Shown here: positions 6,528 through 14,604 of the stretch, one piece after another | How positions within the stretch are numbered: the first letter of the stretch is position 1 | Layout of the letters: every line of letters starts with the position of its first letter | Origin: an uncultured delta proteobacterium | GTDB lineage: Bacteria; Bdellovibrionota_C; UBA2361; CAIXSY01 | DNA length: 43,608 nt | Assembly: GCA_903922175.1 (NCBI GenBank) | Contig: CAIXSY010000236.1 | Coordinates: 1 to 43,608 of the forward strand | Direction of reading: 5' to 3' | Translations under genes and position numbers: made by a program | The notes under the pieces: generated by a model | Told to the model about the DNA's origin: nothing | Database searches by the model: none | What the model saw: only the letters and a program-made list of their open reading frames with translations

Positions 6528-8909
6528 ATGAAAACTCTCGTTATAAAAGTTCCACAAGAAAACACCAAAACGGCGGCTGCCTTTCACGAGGTTTTAGATC
6601 AGCTTCATGAGACGCTCGCCCACGAGATCATCGCCTTTGAGCTGTACGCCACGGGACAGAATACCGCATTTTGCTACACCGCTCGGGAAGCCGCGGCTGA
6701 AGTTGTCGCCGGGCAGGTCTACGCCATTGCTGCTGATGCTGATATCGTTGAAATCCCCGATTATACTTTGGCCGTGAACAAGGATGCCCAAGTGGTTACC
6801 GCGGAGCTCTCCCTAGAGCGTAGCGATCTCTATCCGATCAACGACTACAAAGTCATGGAAGGCGACTCGCTCTCGGGGTTGCTGAGCGTGCTTTCGAAGT
6901 GTGCTCCCGGAGAGGGGGTGTTTGTTCAGGTGGTGATCGCCCCGAAGGGTGACACCTCGTTTCATCAAGCATCACTCTGGTTTCGAAAGAAGATTAATCG
7001 ACTCGTCCACTATTTCCGGGTGAAGTACTGGTTTAAAAAAACTGTCGATGTCGATATCTTCGCCAAAATTGCCGAGAAGACCTCGGAGCGCATGTTCTAT
7101 GCCAATATTCGTGTGGCCTGCCAGTCGTTGAATCCGGCAATCAATCCTCAGATTCGCCTAGACGCCATATGCGGGGCGATGGCGAACTATAATACACTTG
7201 ACCTGAATGGCATCCACGTCGGCCGTTCGCATACGGGGACGAGAGCGTTGCGTGATTTTCAAGAGCGCCAGCTCAGAAACCCATTCTTAATGTCATCGCG
7301 TGAGCTGGCTACTATTTATCACCTTCCTGACGAAAAGGAGGTGCCCAACCTCGTTCGCGTGCTCTCCAAACGTCAAGCGCCGCCGACTAAATTGCCAACG
7401 GATCTGGACGATCCGGGTGTTTCATTCTTTGGTGAGACTAATTTCCGAAATCAGCGTACGCCGTTTGGTATCAAGCGCTCCGACCGACGGCGCCATCTGT
7501 ATGTCGTTGGTAAGTCCGGCTCGGGTAAATCCAAGTTGCTCGAATTGCTGATTCGTGAGGATCTTGAATCGGGCAAGGGCATGGGCATCCTCGACCCGCA
7601 CGGTGATCTGGTCGACAATGTTCTTAAGCTTGTTCCTAAGCATCGTATCAAAGATGTTGTCTTGTTTGACCCCTCAGACCTCGATTTTCCACCGGCATTT
7701 AATCCGCTTGAACAGGTTCCGGAAGCGCTTAAGATGCGCGTTACGATCGGGTTTATAGAGATATTCAAAAAGCTCTTTGGTAACAACTGGTCACCGCGAC
7801 TTGAGCACGTGCTGCGCTATACGACGTTGGCCTTGCTCGATTCTCCGGGTACGACCGTGCTCTCAATCTTGAAGATGCTGACCGATAAGAATTATCGTCA
7901 AAAGATAGTGCGTAATATTCAGGACAACGTCGTCAAGAACTTCTGGGTCAACGAGTTCGCCGGCTGGTCCGAGAAATTCGACAACGAGGCGATTACGCCG
8001 TTGCTCAACAAGGTGGGACAGTTCGTGGCCACCAATATGATCCGCAATATCGTTGGGCAGCCCGAAAACCTGCTCAACTTTCGTAAGATCATGGACGAGA
8101 AGAAGATTCTCCTGATGAAGGTCTCGAAGGGTATTTTGGGCGAAGAGAACGCCTCCCTCCTCGGTGCAATGGCGGTAACGAAGATCTATCAGGCGGCGAT
8201 GTCACGCGCCGACATCCCCGAAGAGCAGCGCGTTGATTTTTACTTCTATGTCGACGAATTTCACAATTTTGCCACCGACTCATTTGACGAAATCCTAAGT
8301 GAGGCACGTAAGTACCGCCTTAATCTGACACTGGCGAATCAGTTCCTCGGGCAGCTTGGCGAAAAGATCCGCAAGACCGTCTTCGGCAACGTGGGCTCAC
8401 TCTTGGCCTTCCGCGTTGGTGGCGAAGATGCCTCAATTCTAGAGGGTGAATTTTCGCCGCGTTTTGCTGCTCGTGACATCGTCAATCTTGGGGTGCGCGA
8501 CTTCATTGTGAAGATGTCGATTGACGGTGAATTGGAAGATGCCTTTTCAGCGCGTACTTTGAACGTTGATTTGCCCAAGGATAATTTTGCCGAGGAGGTG
8601 CGGGAGTTCTCGCGTAAGACCTATGCCCGCCCGCGTAGCGAGGTAACCGCAATTTTACAGAAGTGGGAAGAGGGCGCCGGCGAGGTGCCGCAGAAGGGCG
8701 TCAAGCCCGCGGCTCAGGGGATGGGGGTAAGTGCTCCCAAGCCTCAGATTGGGTCCGTCGTGCCGTCAGCTGCGGGGGCCGCTAGCCCCACCAATGGATC
8801 TTCTCAACCTCAAGCGGCCCAACCGCCACCGCCACCGCCTCCACCACCACCACCGGCGCCAGCCTCACCGTTTGATGATGAGGTTGAGTTTGAGGAGCCT
8901 ATCATTTAG
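6528..8909 (+). CDS. VirD4/HerA-like P-loop ATPase with proline-rich tail
   Basis: A 793-residue cytoplasmic ATPase of the VirD4/TraD coupling-protein and HerA superfamily. Residues 1-300 form an N-terminal domain I do not recognise, with no membrane segment, unlike classic VirD4. Walker A GKSGSGKS is at about 329-336, followed by the DPHGDLVD motif (about 355) characteristic of this group. Walker B (FYFYVDEFHNF) is at about 568-578 and an ANQFLGQL segment, equivalent to motif III, lies near 605. The C-terminus carries a low-complexity region with eleven consecutive prolines (about 765-776) and an acidic end. Soluble VirD4-like ATPases are common in candidate-phylum genomes without other type IV secretion genes, as here. 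No Shine-Dalgarno is visible and a terminator-like hairpin lies just upstream. A pilus- or DNA-related role is possible from the PilT-like gene downstream. Confidence 0.85.
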   Translation: MKTLVIKVPQENTKTAAAFHEVLDQLHETLAHEIIAFELYATGQNTAFCYTAREAAAEVVAGQVYAIAADADIVEIPDYTLAVNKDAQVVTAELSLERSDLYPINDYKVMEGDSLSGLLSVLSKCAPGEGVFVQVVIAPKGDTSFHQASLWFRKKINRLVHYFRVKYWFKKTVDVDIFAKIAEKTSERMFYANIRVACQSLNPAINPQIRLDAICGAMANYNTLDLNGIHVGRSHTGTRALRDFQERQLRNPFLMSSRELATIYHLPDEKEVPNLVRVLSKRQAPPTKLPTDLDDPGVSFFGETNFRNQRTPFGIKRSDRRRHLYVVGKSGSGKSKLLELLIREDLESGKGMGILDPHGDLVDNVLKLVPKHRIKDVVLFDPSDLDFPPAFNPLEQVPEALKMRVTIGFIEIFKKLFGNNWSPRLEHVLRYTTLALLDSPGTTVLSILKMLTDKNYRQKIVRNIQDNVVKNFWVNEFAGWSEKFDNEAITPLLNKVGQFVATNMIRNIVGQPENLLNFRKIMDEKKILLMKVSKGILGEENASLLGAMAVTKIYQAAMSRADIPEEQRVDFYFYVDEFHNFATDSFDEILSEARKYRLNLTLANQFLGQLGEKIRKTVFGNVGSLLAFRVGGEDASILEGEFSPRFAARDIVNLGVRDFIVKMSIDGELEDAFSARTLNVDLPKDNFAEEVREFSRKTYARPRSEVTAILQKWEEGAGEVPQKGVKPAAQGMGVSAPKPQIGSVVPSAAGAASPTNGSSQPQAAQPPPPPPPPPPPAPASPFDDEVEFEEPII

Positions 8910-8934
8910 ATTCCGTCCTGGCGGACGGAATCTA
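8907..8934 (+). terminator. 12-bp perfect hairpin with TGGC loop after virD4-like gene
   Basis: TAGATTCCGTCC, loop TGGC, GGACGGAATCTA; the first three bases are the stop codon of the ATPase gene. A weak T tract (CTCTTTTCTT) follows, so it can act as an intrinsic terminator or processing site ahead of the PilT-like gene. The same TGGC loop with different stems occurs at 32194 and 41260. Confidence 0.7.
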
Positions 8935-8987
8935 CCCTCTTTTCTTGCTCGCTTGTGGCCCGGTGGCCTGTCGAGTATAGATTATAT

Positions 8988-10148
8988 ATGCAAATTGAGG
9001 AGCTGCTGCTTAGTGCCCATGCGCGTGGTGCAAGCGATATTCACGTGGAACCGGGGTTGCCCGTTGTGCTGCGCATTAACTCTGTGCTGCACCCACTGGA
9101 GGTAGTGCCAGAACCAGGTGAACTCCGAGATAACATTCGTGCTCTCCTCGGTGAGGTACACTGGGGGGAATTTCTGGAGCGGCAATCTTGCGATTTGGCG
9201 TTGAAAATAGGCGGGGTGCGTTGCCGAATAAACGTGCTTCGCAGTATGCGCGGAATTGGAATTGCAATTCGTCTCCTCTACAACACAAATCTTACTCTCG
9301 ATAAGCTTAACCTGCATCCGTTGTTGCATGAGTTGCCGCGCTTAAAGCATGGAATGGTCGTTATCAGCGGACCCACTGGCTGCGGAAAGTCATCGACTCT
9401 TGCTGCATTGATAAATGAGATAAATCTCTCGGCGGTGAGACATGTCATTACCCTAGAAAGCCCGATTGAGTACATCATTCAGCCACAATCTTCCATCATT
9501 AGGCAGCGCGAGGTGGGGCGAGATACTCCATCCTTTGGCCAAGGACTTCTTGACGCCCTGCGTGAGGACCCGGATGTACTTATGGTTGGTGAAATGCGTG
9601 AACCAGAAACCCTGCGTCTTACACTCAATGCAGCACAGACGGGTAGAGTAGTGTATGCGACGGTGCATTCGGGGAGCTGTATCGAAGCCCTCGAAAGAAT
9701 CATTGGCGCATTTCCAGCTGCTGAACAGAACTCAGTTGCTGCACAGCTCGCCGACTGCATGGAGGCAATCATCTGTCAGAGGTTGCAGTTCTCCACAACC
9801 CATTCGTTACTTTTGCCGATCTGCGAAATCCTTCGCTCCACATCTGCGGTACGCGCATGCATTCGAAGCCGCGATTTTTTTAAGATCGCATCATGTATCG
9901 AAACCGGCGCAGAGACCGGCATGTGGACCACGGCCCGATACAAAGCTTGGACTGAAACTAAGACCAATTGGTTCCGCGGAGCTAGTGTTACGGGGGTGGT
10001 CGAAGATGATTTACCTATGGCGCCATCTCCTGTGGAACGAAAACAAATTTTACCGTCTCCGAAGTCTAGTAAGGTGGAAGCCTCCAAAGGAGGTGTGATT
10101 GAAATCGAACCCTTTGAGGGCAGCCTTACAGGTATTTTGAAGAAGTAA
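8988..10148 (+). CDS. PilT/PilU-like type IV pilus retraction ATPase
   Basis: A 386-residue secretion-family ATPase (GspE/PilT superfamily) expected to act as a hexamer at the cytoplasmic base of a type IV pilus, or of a related machine. Typical PilT features are present in order: N-terminal GASDIHVEPG, Walker A SGPTGCGKSST (about 126-136), an Asp-box-like TLESPIEYI, Walker B LREDPDVLMVGEMREPET (about 190-207) and the His box VVYATVHSGS. The C-terminal 60 residues are divergent and polar. I take the ATG at 8988 since it begins with the family N-terminus; a GTG at 8955 adds 11 residues without match. No Shine-Dalgarno is visible. No pilin or PilB genes are in the window, so partners must lie elsewhere. 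Confidence 0.88.
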   Translation: MQIEELLLSAHARGASDIHVEPGLPVVLRINSVLHPLEVVPEPGELRDNIRALLGEVHWGEFLERQSCDLALKIGGVRCRINVLRSMRGIGIAIRLLYNTNLTLDKLNLHPLLHELPRLKHGMVVISGPTGCGKSSTLAALINEINLSAVRHVITLESPIEYIIQPQSSIIRQREVGRDTPSFGQGLLDALREDPDVLMVGEMREPETLRLTLNAAQTGRVVYATVHSGSCIEALERIIGAFPAAEQNSVAAQLADCMEAIICQRLQFSTTHSLLLPICEILRSTSAVRACIRSRDFFKIASCIETGAETGMWTTARYKAWTETKTNWFRGASVTGVVEDDLPMAPSPVERKQILPSPKSSKVEASKGGVIEIEPFEGSLTGILKK

Positions 10149-10176
10149 TAACACATTGACGACGAGAGTGTGAACA

Positions 10177-10341
10177 ATGCCGCAGTGCCGTTATGCCCAA
10201 TGTCTCAAACTGAGAAATCCACAGAAGCTTTTTGCGCGCTGCTGCAGCGGCTGCGGGGTCGCGCTACAAAGTCCCTATGCCCCTGAGCGGCCCGAGCGGA
10301 TTTTCTGCGAGGGGTGCTACGTGAAGAGTCCGGTTGTCTGA
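10177..10341 (+). CDS. Small cysteine-rich (zinc-ribbon-like) protein, 54 aa
   Basis: Starts 28 bp after the PilT-like stop, with GAGAG upstream of the ATG. Cysteines lie at positions 4, 9, 22, 23, 26, 44 and 47, giving C-x4-C, CC-x2-C and C-x2-C groupings, as expected for one or two bound zinc ions. The rest is basic and short, with no membrane segment. The arrangement suggests a treble-clef or ribbon fold, but I do not recognise a named family. Probably cotranscribed with the PilT-like gene. Missed by length cut-offs in ordinary gene calling. Confidence 0.55.
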   Translation: MPQCRYAQCLKLRNPQKLFARCCSGCGVALQSPYAPERPERIFCEGCYVKSPVV

Positions 10342-10400
10342 ATATTGGGGATGTTTGTGTGCGAGTAGGTGCGGCGACGATTCTCGTAGCTGCAATCAAA

Positions 10401-11234
10401 CTAAAATTCGAGGCTCGGAACCGGGAGACAGTATTCTTCAATTAGCCACACGAGGACAATCAGGGCAAACGAGCCCCACGTGAGCAGTAATGGACTCCGC
10501 GCTTGCTTCCAATAGAAATGCGCGAAACTTAAATCGCCCAACAGCGGAAGGAAAAATATAATGAGGCCCCACCACCAACGTATGCGTGCCGCAACGCGCG
10601 TCAGCCAGATCTGGCGCGCAGTAAGAAACAGCATCGTTGCCGAAAGCCCGACCACTGAGGCAAGAGGTCGCCAGATATACTGCGACGCGGTGACCTCCGG
10701 GGTATGCTCCGAAACGATTAAAGCCGCTTCGGCACAAAGCAAACTTCCGAGGCCGGACACTAAATTAGCCGCACAGCTGTACCCAAGCGTCCGCCCAAGC
10801 GAAGGGGCAGCTTCTGTGCGCCTCGCAAGCACTTTCCACCTCAGAAATACATAAAGAGCGAACGCCTCGATCACGATGACTGCCGCTTCACCCATGGCGA
10901 TGGAAGAGAAGGGCATTGTCGAACTTGCAAAGTTGGCGAAGTCCTCCAGACTCAAAAGCCAGCTGTGTTGTGACGTAAAGAAAAGGACTTGGAGCAATGC
11001 GCTAAAAGTAAAAGCGCTCAATGCGGTCCACATCAAGATGAAGCGCAGCAAGTGGGGATCAGAAGCCCACACGAGGTAGGTCATAACCGCGCTTTCCGCA
11101 ACCAGAAAAACGGGTAGGAGGAGATAGGGATAAGGGCTAATGACTATGTATATTGGATCAGCATAAGCCACGACGGGCATAAGCAAAAACAATAACAGTA
11201 TAGTACGCCCAAGCAGGTCTGCGTTGTGTTTCAT
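10401..11234 (-). CDS. Polytopic membrane protein of unknown function
   Basis: A 277-residue protein beginning with a signal-like segment (MKHNADLLGRTILLLFLL, then VVAYADP) and about six further hydrophobic helices: near residues 29-50, 62-84, 110-135, 160-180, 195-215 and 230-260. Short charged loops separate them. I prefer the ATG at 11234, which starts the signal segment; the frame extends 18 codons further upstream without it. No family motif is recognised. It is convergent with the small cysteine-rich gene and divergent from the DUF4143 ATPase at 11442. Confidence 0.65.
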   Translation of the reverse strand: MKHNADLLGRTILLLFLLMPVVAYADPIYIVISPYPYLLLPVFLVAESAVMTYLVWASDPHLLRFILMWTALSAFTFSALLQVLFFTSQHSWLLSLEDFANFASSTMPFSSIAMGEAAVIVIEAFALYVFLRWKVLARRTEAAPSLGRTLGYSCAANLVSGLGSLLCAEAALIVSEHTPEVTASQYIWRPLASVVGLSATMLFLTARQIWLTRVAARIRWWWGLIIFFLPLLGDLSFAHFYWKQARSPLLLTWGSFALIVLVWLIEEYCLPVPSLEF

Positions 11235-11390
11235 GGTTTGCTCACTGTATACAGCTTTATTAGGCGATGATCCCAATTGCCATCGCATACCTCCAAGGCA
11301 ACAGTGGCCCCTAAATGTGCTTACTGGCTACCATAGAGGTTACTAAATAAATTGCACGTGTCTATAACATCCTTATTCTATAGCAGAATT

Positions 11391-11429
11391 AATTCTATTG
11401 ACAATAGAGTAAACTAGCTATACTATACT
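11391..11429 (+). promoter_or_regulatory. Candidate promoter with overlapping palindromic operator, DUF4143 ATPase
   Basis: TTGACA (11398-11403) is followed by overlapping TATACT hexamers at 11419-11424 and 11424-11429 (spacings 15 and 20 bp). The -35 box sits in the near-perfect palindrome ATTCTATTGACAATAGAGT (about 11392-11410), a good operator candidate. The -10 boxes end 12-17 bases before the ATG, so the leader is very short. Confidence 0.5.
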
Positions 11430-11441
11430 ATTAGTAATAGG

Positions 11442-12713
11442 ATGAATGTAATGCCAATCACCAAAGAGCAGCTACGGATCATTATTAAGGAGCAATTTGA
11501 AGGCTTTCGCGCCACCGACCTCGGTGTCAGACGCGAGCAGTTGGCGCAAGCTCAAAGACACTTTTCCTCTCCGCAGGTGCTTCTCATAACAGGACTGCGC
11601 CGTTGCGGTAAGTCCACTCTTGCTGCGCAGATCGCCAACCTCCTCGGAGAAAATGGGTATTACTATGCGAACTTTGAGGACGATCGCCTCGCGAATTTCC
11701 AGGTCTCTGATTTTCAGAAACTTTTAGAGGTGTTTATTGAGCTGTTCGGTGAGAAAAAAGTCTTTATCTTTGACGAAGTTCAGATCGTCGCTCAATGGGA
11801 ACGATTTGTACGGCGCATGAGCGACCAGGGCAATAAGTTTTTTATCACGGGGTCAAACGCGACCCTCCTGAGCCACGAACTTGGCACGAAACTAACTGGA
11901 AGAAATACTACTATCGAGCTTTTCCCTTTCTCATTTAAGGAGTACCTAGATTTTAAGGGGTTCACTCCCCCTCAGGTTCTTGATACCGCGAGTAAGGTCA
12001 AGCTCGATCAATACTTAATGACCTATCTTCGAGAGGGGGGGATTGCGCTGGCACTGCGATATCCCGAGTTGAACATATTGAGTGAGCTGTATCGCGATGT
12101 CCTCAGTCGCGATGTTGTCATCCGCTATCGATTAGACTCGGATAAAGCAGTGCGCGATCTGGCGAGTTATCTCTTTAATAATCCAGCTACGTTACAGTCA
12201 TATTCGAAGCTTAAGCAGCTCATACAGTTGAAAAATGTTACCACCATAAAGAATTATTGCCACTATTTTGAATTGGGCTGGCTTACCTTCACCATCCCGC
12301 TCTATGCTGCCTCGATTAAGAGGCAGCAATTGGCGCCCAAAAAAATATGCCTTATCGATAACGGAATTGTCACTCAGGTAGCAGTCGAGACCGGGAGTAA
12401 GTTAGGACGGATGTTCGAGAATCTCGTCTTCCTGCACTTACGGCGCAAGTTCTCCGAGATCTTCTACTATCTGTCTGCTGGCGGCGAGGTTGACCTTTGC
12501 GTCGAAAAGGAGAGGGTTTTTTACCAGGTATGTATGGACCTCAGTGACCCGCTAACCCGTCAAAGGGAGCTTAAGGCCCTCGTCGCTGCTCTGCGGGAGA
12601 ACCCCAGATGGCGCGGAGTCGTGGTAACTCTTGAGCAGGATGAAAACCTAGAACTAGATGGGCAGGAAATCCGTATTATTCCAGCGTACAAGTTTTTACT
12701 GGGACTTTCCTAG
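11442..12713 (+). CDS. AAA ATPase with DUF4143 C-terminal domain (copy 1)
   Basis: A 423-residue ATPase of the AAA_14/DUF4143 family, present in many bacteria and archaea, often in several copies; the biological role is not established. Walker A GLRRCGKST is at about residues 51-59, Walker B FIFDEVQ at about 108-114, and the sensor-1 segment FFITGSNATLLS at about 131-142. LTGRNTTIELFPFSF follows as the family's typical junction. The C-terminal third contains the nuclease-like (PD-(D/E)xK) region with GRMFENLVFLHLRR and GGEVDLCVE. ATG at 11442 or 11451 are both possible. It resembles the gene at 22617 more than the one at 33049. The 3' end is only 6 bp from a convergent gene. Confidence 0.88.
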   Translation: MNVMPITKEQLRIIIKEQFEGFRATDLGVRREQLAQAQRHFSSPQVLLITGLRRCGKSTLAAQIANLLGENGYYYANFEDDRLANFQVSDFQKLLEVFIELFGEKKVFIFDEVQIVAQWERFVRRMSDQGNKFFITGSNATLLSHELGTKLTGRNTTIELFPFSFKEYLDFKGFTPPQVLDTASKVKLDQYLMTYLREGGIALALRYPELNILSELYRDVLSRDVVIRYRLDSDKAVRDLASYLFNNPATLQSYSKLKQLIQLKNVTTIKNYCHYFELGWLTFTIPLYAASIKRQQLAPKKICLIDNGIVTQVAVETGSKLGRMFENLVFLHLRRKFSEIFYYLSAGGEVDLCVEKERVFYQVCMDLSDPLTRQRELKALVAALRENPRWRGVVVTLEQDENLELDGQEIRIIPAYKFLLGLS

Positions 12714-12719
12714 TTCCCT

Positions 12720-14390
12720 CTATCTCTCAGCTTCATACTCTTCCAAACTACATACTCGCGGAGCCTCGTCTTCACGTAATGGTGAAAAAACCTCTTTATT
12801 CGAGACGCAGCTGATGCGTCGAGTCAGCGTGTAGCGCTTGGCTCCTGCCACTCTCATTAAAAAGTCAATCGGATGCTCGATCGATAGCCCCAGCCCTTCG
12901 GACTTTAGCCTCTTGATCACCTTCGGATTTAGATTAAAGGTCTTTCCAGATTTTTCGCAACGCAGGGTCTTGCCTTCGAGCCGGTCGTCCCATTCACCAA
13001 TCTCGTCCGGGTAGCGATACACCTCATGCTCGCTAAGTTGGGGGATCTCTTCATCTTGCCAGATGTATCCGCGGCGAATCGCGGCATCTCTCGTCAACGG
13101 GTAGAACATCTGGGCAAGGGAGTGGTTGTAGGGGAATGGAGAATACTTGACCGGCAAATACTGGCCCCACTCCGGCACCGCCTCCTTATACGATGCATCG
13201 GCGATGAGGCGGCGCTGCATATTCCCTATGATAGATTGTCGTAACTTTTCGTATTCTTCTTTAGGGTAGGGGGTGTTGAGGATGCAGTATTGGGCGTTAC
13301 GTAGTCCGACGCAGCCAAAACAGTTTTGGCAATTGTGCACGTTAATGCAGTATTCACACCTTGAGGAGTTATAAACGTACATCCCGAAGCTGCAATTTGA
13401 AGCATTCGTCGTGGCCGAGGTCTCATAATTAAAGCGTCCGTGATCACCGCCTCCGTAGCAACGATAGATACAATAACCTCCTCCGCTGGAATATATAGCA
13501 TCGACGGCCTTTTCGGTGTCGAGGCTGGCATAGACGTTCTCACAAAGCTTACAGCGAATTAGATCGTCTCCGCTGCAGTCTTCGCAATTAATTATTTGGT
13601 TCGCCTTCCAGGTTGTCGCGCGCTTAATCTCATCGAGCTTGCCGATGCAGGACTTAAAAGCCTTGAGGCTGGTAAGATGTAACCCGCGCTTAAAAGCATT
13701 AAATTCATCCTTGGTTACTTGGCGATTATAGATGTAGTGCTGCTTGTGCTGAAGATTGTGACAGAACAGGCAGTCCTGGCAGTTATCCAGACAGGCAGAA
13801 TAAAGGCAATTACTGCTGTTAAAACAGGTTTCACAGCCTATGCAGCTGTGGCAGTTTTTGAGGTTGTTGGAGAAGTAGCAATTTTCCGAGTCGCGAATAT
13901 AGGCGCAGAAGTAAATATCCTTTCCGCCGAGCACGGAGAAGCTGTAGTAGACATCCCGGCAATTGTAATAGGCGCTAAACGCAAGATAGCAATCCTTGGC
14001 ATGCTTAATTGAATTGCAGTAGTCGCAGTTCTCGGACTCCATGTTTTGCAGATTAAACATGGGTACCTCTTTCTGCAGCCGATGCAGCTGTTCGAAGAAG
14101 CTCTCATCCGAAATATACGGTCGATGATATTCCAGAGCACTCCACGCATCGCTGAACCACACCTCTTTGTCGTACACCCTAAAGCCCGAGGACGGCGGGA
14201 TGTTGGAGAGTATGCTCTTTCCCGAATAGTCACAGTTGCGCTTGTACAAGTGCAGGTGATTTCGGTGGGCAATCTTGATTCTGGTTGATTCCGCAAAGGA
14301 GAGGCGCGGAAGCGGGCAACCGATCTCGTTAATAACTTCTTGGGCTAACGGAGTTAGTGAGAATTCAGAGCCGGAGATGGCGCAACGCAT
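12720..14390 (-). CDS. Cysteine-ladder protein, paralogue A
   Basis: A 556-residue soluble protein with about 40 cysteines and no signal peptide. The central 300 residues show cysteines every five to eight positions in a repeating N/D-C-x-x-C pattern (ENCDYCN, KDCYLAF, ENCYFS, NCLYSAC, NCQDCLFC), as expected for a stacked beta-solenoid with an internal cysteine column. Two copies of a C-x-x-C-x-x-L-x-x-x-Q-x-Y-I-x-N module end each half; the second reads CFGCVGLRNAQYCILN. Unlike paralogues B and C, the N-terminus lacks the full two-CxxC finger, but it carries a C-x-x-SG element and PLPRL that resemble the C-terminal domain. Function unknown; the type is frequent in candidate-phylum genomes. 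Encoded opposite to B and C. No Shine-Dalgarno is visible. Confidence 0.75.
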   Translation of the reverse strand: MRCAISGSEFSLTPLAQEVINEIGCPLPRLSFAESTRIKIAHRNHLHLYKRNCDYSGKSILSNIPPSSGFRVYDKEVWFSDAWSALEYHRPYISDESFFEQLHRLQKEVPMFNLQNMESENCDYCNSIKHAKDCYLAFSAYYNCRDVYYSFSVLGGKDIYFCAYIRDSENCYFSNNLKNCHSCIGCETCFNSSNCLYSACLDNCQDCLFCHNLQHKQHYIYNRQVTKDEFNAFKRGLHLTSLKAFKSCIGKLDEIKRATTWKANQIINCEDCSGDDLIRCKLCENVYASLDTEKAVDAIYSSGGGYCIYRCYGGGDHGRFNYETSATTNASNCSFGMYVYNSSRCEYCINVHNCQNCFGCVGLRNAQYCILNTPYPKEEYEKLRQSIIGNMQRRLIADASYKEAVPEWGQYLPVKYSPFPYNHSLAQMFYPLTRDAAIRRGYIWQDEEIPQLSEHEVYRYPDEIGEWDDRLEGKTLRCEKSGKTFNLNPKVIKRLKSEGLGLSIEHPIDFLMRVAGAKRYTLTRRISCVSNKEVFSPLREDEAPRVCSLEEYEAER

Positions 14391-14604
14391 GAGAGTAATT
14401 TAAGGTACGGAAGTAAGGATGTAAAGAGAGTTATTCTTCGCTTGCTCGCGCAGCAGCGGCTAAGCAACCGTTCCTTCGCGTTAAATTTTTTCGACTGCTC
14501 TGTTCTGACATTGACTGTAGATTTTTCCCGCAATAAAAAAGTAAAAGTAGTCAACTTAAAGTACATAGTGTACGTTAGCATCTCACGCTGAAAGGATTTT
14601 ACTC

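Noticed and set aside
6528-10148. Type IV secretion or conjugation locus
   Set aside because: Only a VirD4-like and a PilT-like ATPase are present; there is no relaxase, VirB-type channel gene or oriT-like sequence in the window.
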